64,000 nucleotides of DNA, taken from contig JAHLWT010000275.1 of the NCBI GenBank assembly GCA_019057775.1, positions 1-64,000 of the forward strand, written 5' to 3'. The DNA is from Promethearchaeota archaeon. GTDB taxonomy: Archaea; Asgardarchaeota; Lokiarchaeia; Sigynarchaeales; SOKP01. A model generated the notes under the pieces. The model saw only the letters and a list, made by a program, of their open reading frames with translations, had not been told where the DNA came from and did no database searches. Both the position numbers and the translations under genes were made by a program. Shown piece after piece: positions 9,264 to 19,600 of this stretch (positions within the stretch are counted from its first letter, which is position 1; the number at the start of each line of letters is the position of its first letter).

Positions 9264-12200
9264 TTGATAGATAACAAAACAAAATTAAAAGTTACTGCAT
9301 TAACAATAATTTCCATAATGTTATTTTCAGGTATCACACCTTTTCTTTCCAAATCTATTGCTGATTTAAAACCCAAGGAAAGCATAGTGGTAGTAGAAGA
9401 GCTTGAAGAATATTTATATTTAAATGAGGTTACAGAAACAGAGTATGAGTCTCGCCCCAAAGGAGCATGTTACATAATAGTAGATATTGTCGGAATTGAT
9501 TTTACTTCCTTCATGATTGATGATGATGTTTATGAAGTAAGCTATGGATTAAACATAATTCCAATCAACTTTTCGAATATTCCTTTCAAGAGTTATAGGT
9601 TACAATTTGACCCAGTAGACTTACCCTATTTCAAATCAATAGCAATCGAGCCTTTCTTTTTAGCAGAAGATGAAGTAGAGCTTATTTTAGGGCAAGAAAC
9701 CTCAATTAGCTTTCAAGCTGGTGGGCCAATTTCGATTTTATCACGAATTAATTTTTCTTATAATTCTTTTTCTGTAGAATTAATTAACAATATAGGCGAG
9801 AGTACAGTACTCAAGAGCGATTATGAAAGTTATGGTTATGCTAACATTGATCCCCTCTTTTATAGCTTGTTTTTCGAGCATGGAACATATATCCGCTATG
9901 ATGCATTTCTCGATCCCGGTGAACATACCTTAATTTTGGGAGGAAATGGATCTTTAGAATATAGATTATTCTAAATTCAGATTGGGATGAAGATCTGATA
10001 AGTGATGTGGATGAGATACAAAAAGATGAATTATATGATTTTGAATTAGATCCTTTAATTCCCGACATCTGGGGCTTTTATGAAAAATCTGATGAAAACC
10101 TGTTATCATCAAAGCTTGAAGTAGATGGTTATTCGACGGGAGTTTTCTCTTTCTACCTTCCTGAAAATCAAGTAAATAACGTGCTTTCAATAACGGTAAA
10201 TAACGGTATATTCAAGAACATGACTGTTGATTGGAATACTACAGTGTTTCAGGATAGAATATTCTTTTCTGATGCTCTTTCTTCACCAGATAGCGAGATA
10301 TATGGAGAAATTGAACCTGGATGGCATCAAATCAATTATAGATATAATGCAGAGAATACATCTAAAATTGATTTCTTGGTTAATAATGAAAAAATTAAAA
10401 TTTTAAAGATTTCGGAATTTGCGGATACAGACGGTGATGGAATTAAGGATTTGGAGGAATTTTCCAATAATTTAGATTCGTCCAATATAGATACGGATGG
10501 GGACGGAATTCCAGACACTTTTGATGAATCACCATTGGCCAAGCTAACATTGGATCCACTAAAAATAAATCAAATTGTTGTTCCAACAGATCCAAGTAAA
10601 GATACGATTATCACTCTGCAAGTTAAGAAACCTGAGATTGATTATTCTACGATGGGGACTCCAAGAAAATGGAGAGATAGTTTAGATGTGTTTATATTTC
10701 CAGTCATTCGGATGTTCGGGAATAGGTATCAGGATGGAGATACTGAGAATTCCTTAACTAGAGAGAAACTTGGCAGACGTTGGGGGATTGGGGATTGGGG
10801 TAGTTACAGGTTCAAATTTCTTTTTGGTTCAAGCGAATTTGGTCAATCTGCCAAAATAGGTGATCCCCTCCCAAAAGATATTGATCCTGACAGCGAAGTG
10901 CATTTTATATTTCCAGATACATCAGAGGAATCTTTAGGATATAGCTTTCAATTTCCAAAAGGTCATGGTGCGAAGGATGATGGGTTTCTAGATTTACGAT
11001 TTGATTTTACTTGGCTGGTAACTAGTTATGATGCTACGACGCAAGAACAATCACTCTTACATTTCTATGATTTCGAAGAAGATATTACTATTCAGTCAAT
11101 GGTATCACGAGAAGTCTCAAATATAAACTACATTTTAGGCAATCCCGATGGTTTAATAGAAAACCAAGTCTTATGGGCACTAACTCAGAACCCGGAATTA
11201 GGTGAACCTGAAGATTTCGGTGTTCTTGACGACATTGTTGGAAAGGGATCAGTTAGTCATCTCGATTTAGACGACCAATTATTTAGCGATAGAGAAAACA
11301 ATCCACTCAAAATTAATGAAACAGAAGTCCTTTATATAGCAGGTTCATACCATAATTATGATGTTCTGAACAAGATTCGTTTGAAGTCGATACCAAATCC
11401 TGATTTCACCACAGCTCATCAAGGAGATTTTGAAGCTTATTTCAGCTCTTATTCAATATCCAATTTTAATGAAAATCAAAGTTATGCTCTTAACGCCCCT
11501 GAAAATCAAGGTGATAGCAAAATACACTATATTCTTACTAAGGATACAGAAGATAATACAATAGCGAGCATTTCAGGCTTCCCAATTGCTATAGATGTTG
11601 CTGCTAATTCAAAAGTGGTGACCATTTCACAAGCTCAGGGATCTGACATTCTTTTAGAGGATTTGCCTTATTCAATTAATGAAGAATTGAGTGAGAAAAT
11701 AACCATACAGCATCAAACCTATATTGAGCGTGCGGCTCAAATACCGGGAATCCCTATAGTTCATTTTCAAAAGAATGTTGATATCTACAAAGAATTCTAT
11801 GATGTTCCTCATGAGAATTCAGATCTAACCCAAACGGAAGTAGAACAATTATCTTCTTTCATGAATGAGTTTTGGAATCAAATTGATTCGCTTGAAGAGA
11901 ATTTAAATTCACTTTACGAATATGCGATTTCAGAGCAAATACCTCAGGATCAGGAGAGAACTGATCTAGAAAAGATTGATGAATTACTGAATAAAATAAA
12001 TGATTTGAAGCAGTACTCGTACTCGAATTTAAGTGGATATGTGGATTACTTTCAATTTACTTCGAATGTAACTCAAGAATTTTTATTCTTAGAAAATTTC
12101 TATAACAGTAATTATAATGCCATGCCCTTGTTAGTAATATTGGTAGAAACTTTATACGCGATAGAAGACGGATTTCAGAACATATTCGAAATGCGAGCAG

Positions 12201-15112
12201 GTTTTTTTAAGAATGCTAAATTAGCAGCCAAAAGAGCAAGAAATTTCGGAGAAAAATTTACTTTTAACAAAGCATTAAGTGAGGTTTTTGAATGGTCCAA
12301 TGCAAATTGTAAGAAAATTAAAGTAGGAGGGTGTGTTACAGTTGCATTAGGATTTATTTTATTGGGTTTTGAAATTGCAGCGATAGTACAATTAATTAAG
12401 AACAGAGATAATTATAATGCAACGGAATTCGGGTTAAGAATAGCAGTGGGCATAGTAGGGACTGCTTTAGCGGGCTTAATTACTGTCCAAGGATTTGTTA
12501 TAGTGAAAAATGCATTTGCAACCTCTAGAGGTGCTATAACAAGCTCTTTAAAATGGATTGGAAAGGTTGCTGCAGCGTTAGCAATTATAATATGGGTAAT
12601 AGATTTTGTTCTCATGTTTGAAACAGGCGCTTGGGATGAATGGACTAGTGTCTACGATTTTGCTATAGGTACAGGAGTGTTAGTCGGAGCTCTGCTTGCT
12701 AGCTTCGCGGGTACAATCGGATTAGCTGCTATTGGTGGTGCTGTCGCTGCTATAGGGGCGTGGATCTTCCTACATGATTTATTAGGCCAGTTAATGTTCA
12801 ATCGCCCAAATCTCGAAGTCCAAGATTCTACTAAGATATGTATCGATGATATGCGAGATAATATTAAAAGACATGGGGGATTTGAAAGTGGAGATCGTAT
12901 TGACCTATACTTAGAGATTAAAAATACGGGTCAAAACACGTTATGGATGAAGGCTCAGATGCAAACATATTCCAAATCTCCCTCGTGGAGAGGTGATTGG
13001 AGTGATTGGAAAGGAAGGTGGGAGACGGGTGGCCATAGGTCCCCTTTTCACCTGGCAAAAGGGGGTTACGGACAAGGAGGTGCTTATAGGAATTGGCTAT
13101 CTACTACTATTGGTGGAGCAACTCCAAACCTACGGATGAAATTGAATTTTCACTTAGATTGGGAAAAAGTGAAGTTCATTGTTTTCTGGCCGTATAATTA
13201 TCGTGAAACTGGACCCCGTTATGAAGGTAGCAGTGCTCTTACATTTGATTTAGGCGTGCCTGTTCTAGAAAATAGTATTTTAGAGTTCTATCAAGAAACT
13301 GCATTATTCATTACCTATGATGGAGCAATGCAGCAATATACCAGCGCACTTGAAGAATATAGATATAAAGATGCCTATGCGATTGCTAGTGATGCTGCTA
13401 ATTACTTTCCTCAATTTGATGAGTTAATGAATTTGCCCATAAAGAGTAATTTAAAATTAAATTTAGACGAAACCTTAATGGAAATGGATGGTAGAACTGG
13501 CATTGCCAATGTTAACTTGGGTTTAATCGTAGATGGACCTTCATTGGATAAGATGAAAAGTGTAGAATTTAATCTTATCCCTCAAGAAGGATTTTCGATT
13601 TCAGAAAATGTTATTAATGCTTCACTTTCGTCTACTTTAGATTTTACCATATTTCGAGAAGATTTACATCTCCGTACTGGAGTTTATTTTTTTGATTTTC
13701 TAGTATACTATCAAGTAGATGCTGGGTCAGAATTAATTTTCAATGAAAGCGTTCCATTTTTACTTACTGGTTATACTTGTATCGAATTGGTGAATTACTC
13801 TAGATTAGAACCTATTATCCCCGGAAACTTTTTCCATGCTGTTGATGTTAATAATTTAGGAACATATGTAGAATTAGTGAACCTCTCGATCGATGGCATA
13901 CCGAACAATTTCATTTATAAAGATTTATATCCCGAGAATTTCTTTAACGAGAGCAAGCAACTTTTCGAAATATTCCCGGGAGATTCGTATGTAGCGTTAT
14001 TAGTCAAACTCCCACGCCATTACACTACGGCACCCGGGTATTACACGTATTTTGTTAGAGCTCGTGATATGTGGTACGAAGGTTTTGACCTTAATTGTAC
14101 CGGAACGTTTGAAGTAGCTGAATTTTACGACATGAGCTTTACATGTACGAATCCAGATGTTATTATTTTTGATTATGACACGGCTATATATACATTTAAT
14201 TTAACAAATCTAGGAAATGTGAACCAAACATTTACTATTACCTCTGATGACGTTTCTTTCGTCACCGAATTTTTAGATACAACTGAACTACTTCTACTTC
14301 CTGGAGAAACAGAGACCATTACCTTAACGCTTAGCCCGACAAGCTGGGGAAGGCAAACATTTTTAATTAATGCTACTTCAGAATACAATTCAAGCGTGAT
14401 TGAAGCGAGGATCACAGTTATTGAGATTATAGAGGCAGCATGGTATATTACGGTTAATTTTGGTGATGATTGCGGGTTATCTAATATACAAATATTTATA
14501 GATGACGAGTCCATAGAAGATTATTATCCAAGTGCAACAGAAACTACCTTTTCATTCACACTTAATGATACCCATGATAAGTATGGTGACTGGTTCATGG
14601 AAATCGGAACACACAATATAACAATAATTTTAATTGAAAAAAATGGATTAAATTCTTCAGTTTCTGGTGTGTTTGAAACGACGTTTGATGACATGCGTGA
14701 ATATGTGAAATGGAAAATAGATAATTTGAATCAAAAACTTCAAACATCTTCAGATGATTACTGGCGTCATCCAGTTGATAGTCATAAAAATTCCATGAAT
14801 AATAAACTCACTGCATTAAATCACATGATTGATACTATAGTTTTTCTTGATGCTTATAATAAACTGCTCCATGATATTAAACCTAAATTAACAGGATTAA
14901 AAAACGATGAGAATGAAAATCCTTGGGGGAACCGTGTTTTTAAAAATCCTTGGGTCGAAGATAGCAATTTTCAAGAAGAACTTCGGTTAGATTGTAATGA
15001 ACTGTTAGAATTCATACTAATTTTAATGAGCGTTAACTAGTTAATCACTCTCATTCTATCAATTGATAATTTTATTGAAAGAGTGAATAATTTAGATGAT
15101 GTATTAATTTAA
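9264..15112 (+). pseudogene. Giant secreted Ca-repeat protein, copy 1 (broken)
   Basis: Paralogue of the 16628-23842 gene. It starts at TTG after TGGGGTTGGTT, as its partner does. The N-terminus has a signal/anchor segment. The frame is lost near 9972: one base is missing in the run after GSLEYR, and the next frame (from about 9976) resumes exactly where the paralogue reads NSDWDKDL. It continues through a thrombospondin-3/EF-hand-like motif (DTDGDGIKDLEEF, DTDGDGIPD), a large beta-rich region, a glycine/alanine-rich hydrophobic block (about 12330-12800) and NEW3/CARDB-like beta domains. A TAG at 15038-15040 is followed in frame by 23 more codons (IDNFIERVNNLDD) matching the paralogue's end, closing at 15110-15112. 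Relative to the paralogue about 40 residues are missing just before this tail. Confidence 0.85.
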
Positions 15113-15135
15113 AAATATAATTCTTTATCTTTTTA

Positions 15136-15343
15136 TTATAATTTGGTCATTTCAGCACTAATTTCCCATATTTTCTTAGCATTTTCTTGGTTGTAGGATT
15201 CTTCGGATGATTTTCGTGCTTCTTTATTTACAAAATATTTTCCTGTTATCCCTTCTACTTCGGGAGATGAAGCTAAATATATCGAAGTCTCAGCACCTTT
15301 TTCTGGTTATTTAAAAAGAATTTCGAGAATCCTTGACTAAATT
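15136..15343 (-). pseudogene. 3' fragment of SDR gene
   Basis: The minus strand encodes the last roughly 54 residues of a short-chain dehydrogenase closely matching the intact gene at 23871-24701. Examples are GAETSIYLASSPEVEGITGK and AKKIWEISAEMTKL before the stop at 15136-15138. A TAA lies just upstream of the conserved part, and similarity fades near 15343, about 15 bases from the stop codon of the PIN gene. It sits directly behind giant gene 1 exactly as the intact SDR sits behind giant gene 2, so it is the decayed SDR of the first duplication unit. Confidence 0.85.
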
Positions 15344-15358
15344 CAATTTTAAGGTTTC

Positions 15359-15820
15359 TCATTTAAATGCAGAAAATTTCTTTAAAATGTCAAGAGGTAT
15401 GGGATTTTCATAATTTAATCCAATTTTCTTACATAATTTATCAAAATCAGTATCCGTTGTCAAAATTGAGGTTGCATTTTCTTGTTTAGCTAAAGCTAAA
15501 TAATAACAATCATAAATATCCTGGTTTAATTCATTAGAATACTTAAATGCTTCAATAATAGTCTCTCTCTTTAAACCAGCATAAATTGGAATTGAGTAGT
15601 TCTTTACAAATTCTAAAATAATTTCTTTAGCAAGCTGTTTATCAATTCCCCACTTAGTAGTTAAGATCCAAAATGCACGAAATGGAAGGATTTCCGGAAT
15701 AATTATTTTAAACGCACCTGTTAAACCTTCATCCATCAATTTTTTGATGTAACTAAATCCGGGATGATCTTCCACAAAGAAAATCGATAAAAAATTAATA
15801 TCAATTAATTTTCTATTCAT
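15359..15820 (-). CDS. PIN-domain toxin (VapC-like)
   Basis: A 153-residue PIN-domain protein, expected to be a Mg-dependent endoribonuclease. Acidic residues appear in order: LIDINFL (Asp7/8), IPEIL, IYDCYYLALA and TTDTDFDKL, the usual four-acid pattern. It starts immediately after the AbrB-type antitoxin stop, with no gap, so translation is probably coupled. The cassette sits between the SDR fragment and the promoter repeat of giant gene 2. Length is slightly above the typical 130-145. Confidence 0.85.
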   Translation of the reverse strand: MNRKLIDINFLSIFFVEDHPGFSYIKKLMDEGLTGAFKIIIPEILPFRAFWILTTKWGIDKQLAKEIILEFVKNYSIPIYAGLKRETIIEAFKYSNELNQDIYDCYYLALAKQENATSILTTDTDFDKLCKKIGLNYENPIPLDILKKFSAFK

Positions 15821-16057
15821 TTATTCACCAAAAGTTGATTCTCCGGCTTTTAAAAAAGTATATTTACCCCATTTCCCGGAACTTTTTACTGTTTTTTGGT
15901 CTGGTATGAGCAATTTTAGAATAATCTTATCATTTTCATCTATAATTTCGAATTCCTCTCCAGGAATGAAGTTATATTTTTCACGAATACTCTTTGGAAT
16001 GGTAACTCGACCCCGTTTATCAATTGTGACTTTTTCTACTATTTTATTTTTACCCAT
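15821..16057 (-). CDS. AbrB/SpoVT-type antitoxin
   Basis: The 78-residue product carries the swapped-hairpin AbrB motif VTIDKRGRVTIPKSIREKY (about residues 9-27), followed by PGEEFEIIDENDKIIL. The C-terminal tail (SSGKWGKY) would bind and block the PIN toxin encoded next. It probably also represses its own operon. The leader repeats ATGGGTAAA twice, 14 bases apart and separated by an A-tract; only the second ATG is in frame, so slippage in the A-tract would matter. AGGGGT upstream is a possible ribosome site. Confidence 0.85.
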   Translation of the reverse strand: MGKNKIVEKVTIDKRGRVTIPKSIREKYNFIPGEEFEIIDENDKIILKLLIPDQKTVKSSGKWGKYTFLKAGESTFGE

Positions 16058-16157
16058 TTTTTTTTACCCATAATATATTACCCCTAAAAGTATATAAATT
16101 TTTCTAAACTTTATCATAATAGCTTTAGTTTGCGCTTTTTGAGCAAGTCCTGATGAT

Positions 16158-16370
16158 CTAATCAAACATTTTCTTAAATTCTATGGGATTTTTGCTAGTT
16201 TTTTTAAGTATTTCGCTAAAAGCTTCAGATTTTTTGATGAAATCTTCTGTAGAGGTGGTTCTTTGTAGGATTATTTTGTCATCTTGAACTTGGAAGCGGA
16301 ATTTTTCACCTGATTTAATATTAAGCATTTTTCTGATTTCAAATGGAATGCATATTCTACCTTTTTTTCC
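16158..16370 (-). pseudogene. AbrB-type gene lacking its 5' end
   Basis: The minus strand reads GKKGRICIPFEIRKMLNIK, then GEKFRFQVQDDKIILQR and a lysine-rich tail to a stop at 16158-16160: the body of an AbrB-type antitoxin. The first residues and start codon are absent. The frame runs into the promoter repeat at 16368 and hits a stop within it. No PIN partner follows. The break coincides with the repeat edge, so formation of the duplicated giant-gene unit probably beheaded this gene. Confidence 0.8.
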
Positions 16371-16550
16371 TCCGTTTTTTAATTTTTTTTAGACAAAAAG
16401 TTCTTATAATATTCTGTTTTCATAATAAGATGGTATCTCTATCCATTCAGAGATGATAAATCAGAGTATCATTTTGAAACTTTTTATAGATATTAGTTTC
16501 AAAAAGAGACTATAAAAAGAAACTTTTATAAATGAATCTATCTCACATTT
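16368..16550 (+). repeat. 183-bp promoter repeat, copy B
   Basis: Near-identical to 9001-9183. Its left edge cuts into the AbrB-like remnant. The right edge is followed by a diverged leader that still shares the G-rich GTGGGGTTGGTT before the TTG start of giant gene 2. The BRE/TATA-like motif and the ATCTCT/AGAGAT inverted repeat are preserved. Confidence 0.9.
16519..16532 (+). promoter_or_regulatory. BRE/TATA-like promoter of giant gene 2
   Basis: GAAAC-TTTTATAAA, the same element as at 9151-9164. It lies about 95 bases upstream of the TTG start. Confidence 0.5.
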
Positions 16551-16627
16551 AATGTTAGTTACTATTATAGGATGTATTTATTCGTCCTTCACTTAACCTT
16601 ATTTGGAATATTGGTGGGGTTGGTTCT

Positions 16628-19600
16628 TTGACAGAAAATAAAATAAAATTAAAAGTGGCTGCCTTAGCAATAATTTCCATAATATTATTTTCAAGTATCA
16701 CACCTTTTCTTTCTAAGTCTGTTTCTGATTTAAAACCCAAGGAAAGTCAAGTGGATGTAGAGGAGATTGAAGAATACTTATATTTACGTGAGGTTACAGA
16801 AACGGAGTATGAGTTTCGCCCCAAAGGAGTATGTTACATCATAGTGGATATCGTTGAAATTGATTTTACATCTTTTTCATTAGATGGAGAGATTTATGAA
16901 GTAAGTTATGGATTAAATATCTTCCCCATTGAATTTCCGTATAATTTAGAACTTCATACAATTAATATAACACAGGAAGATCTACCATATTTTAATTCTC
17001 TAATAGTAGAACCGTTATTTTTGGCAGAAGGAGAGGTAGAGACATATTTAGATGAAGATATTGAAAATTCTGAAAACGTAGAAGTAAGCTTTCAAGCAGG
17101 GGGACCAGTTTCTATCTTAACTCGAATAAGTTTTTCATATAATTGGTTGCGTGTAGAATTACAGAACGAAACAGGCGATAGTACTATGCTCAAGAGAATT
17201 CATGACACAAAAGACTATCCCGAAGTTGATCCTTTGTTTTATTGCTTATTTATCGAACGCGGTACATATATTAGGTATGATGTAAACCTAGCACCCGGTA
17301 AATATAAACTGCTATTACAAGGAAATGGTTTTTTAGAATATAAAATTCTTGTAAATTCTGATTGGGACAAAGATCTTCTCAATGATGTTGATGAAATACA
17401 AGAACGAGATATGTATGATTTTGATTTGGATCCTACAATTCCAGATACATGGGGCTACTTTGAAAAATCAGCTGAGAATCTGTTAGATTCTCGGATTGAA
17501 GAAGATGACTATACAGAAGGATATTTTAGTTTCTATATCCCAGAGTCTAATATCCTTAAAGAGTTATCAATTAAGTTGAATAGTGGTGAATTTAAAGATG
17601 TGGTTGTCGATGGAGAATACTCAATTTTAGAAGGAGAGATATTTATAGCTGATCGTGATTCACCTCCAGTTATTAAAAATTGTGGAGAGATAGAAGCAGG
17701 ATGGCACTATATATTTTATAATCATAAGGCAAATTATACTTCTGATATTGAATTTTTAATTAACGGTAATCCAGTTAAAATTTTAAAATATTCAGAATTA
17801 AGAGATACAGATGGAGATGGAGTTAAGAATTTAGAAGAATTTTCTAATGGGTTAAATCCTGCTGTAACAGATACAGATGAGGACGGGATTCCAGATAGTT
17901 TAGATAGCTCTCCTTTAGCGAAAGTGGAATTAGACCCTAAAAAAATAAATCAAATAGTAATTCCTACAGATGAGAATAAAGACACTATAATTAACATACA
18001 GATTAAAAGACCAGAAAATGATTACTCTACTAATGGTGTTCCAAGGTTATGGAGAGGCGAATTTAACGTCTCCATTTATCCTGTTCTACGCATGTTTGGT
18101 AATAAGTTTGATCGATATCACTTAGCTAATAGAATAAATGAATTTTATTTTGAATGGAATTATTTATTTGGGGACTATTCTCATTATCCTTTAAGTGGAG
18201 CCTTTTGGAAATCCGTTTGGGGAGAATTGTTTGGTTGGCCTATGCTCACGTGGTATATAGATGAATTTCTGCAGGATTATTACTGGATAGATACCGGGGA
18301 TAAAGAAGAATTTAAAACTTTAATAAACACATATTATGACTGGGGATTTAGGGCTTTTCGTATGTTTCCATCAATCAGTAAAGAGGAGCATAGTAGTGAT
18401 TTTGCTTATAAATTTTCAGAGGGAGTGATTATAATCCCAAAAGCATGGTATGATACTCCCCTGATAGATAAAAAAGAGGATATGAACATGCAAAAATTAC
18501 TTAACTATTGGAGACCGAATACTAATCCAGAACTTCTATTAAAATCAGACGAGTTTTATAATGAAAATGGAATTGGAGACCCACTCCCAAATCCTACTGA
18601 TCCTAATGATGAATTTTATTTTGTATTTCCGAAACCAGCATCAGAAAGTATCGATTATGCTATAATGATCCCTCAAAACCATGGTTCGAAAAACGACGGA
18701 CTTCTTGATTTGCGTTTTGATTTTATTTGGTTAATCACTCGATATGATGACGTGACAGGTGAGACATCTCTTTTACATTATTATGATTTTGAAGAAAATA
18801 TCAAAGTCCAATCCATGACTAAACGTGAAGTCTCAAGCATTAGATATGCTTTAGGGAGTCCAGATTGCTTTATTGAAAGCCAAATTCTCTGGAACCTTGT
18901 TCAAAATCCCACATTGGGATCTCCTGGAGAATTTAGTGTAGATGATGATATAGTAGCCCAAGGAAATGTAAATTATTTTAATTTAGTCGAACAAGTAGCG
19001 CTAGATAGGAAAAATCATCCACTCGAAGAAAATGAAGCTGAAGTCCTTTATATTGCAGGTTCTTACGAAAATTATGATATCTTAAATAAGATTCAATTAG
19101 AAAACATACCAAGTCCTGAATTTAGCACACTTCATCAGGGAGATTTTGAGGCTTTTTTTAGTTCTTATTCGATATCTGATCTTTATGAGGATAAAGAATA
19201 TTTTCTCGGAGATTCCGAGATTCAAGGCGAAAATAAGATTCTTTACCAAACTTATTACAGTGATTTTAGTGAAAACGGAATTGAAGATGTACAGAAAAGA
19301 GCAAGTATAATGGGAATACCAATTGCAATGGAAACCTACGCAAACTCGAAAGTTTTACAAATCTCACAGGCTCAAGGGTTAAATATTCCATTAGATGAGA
19401 TTCCATGGGATGATTCACAATTGAATGATAAAATAACGATTCTTCATCAAACCTATATCGAGCGTAATACTCAAAATCCTGGTGTTCCTTTAGTTAATTT
19501 TGAAGAAGGGGTTGATGTTTACAAGGAATATTATGATAATCGGCAAGATGAGTTGGAAAGATCTCATCTCTTCTTTGACAATTCTAACGACCCACAAATG

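Noticed and set aside
9206..9460. Minus-strand frames over the start of the giant gene
   Set aside because: They mirror the conserved coding strand, and the paralogue shows selection on the plus-strand frame.
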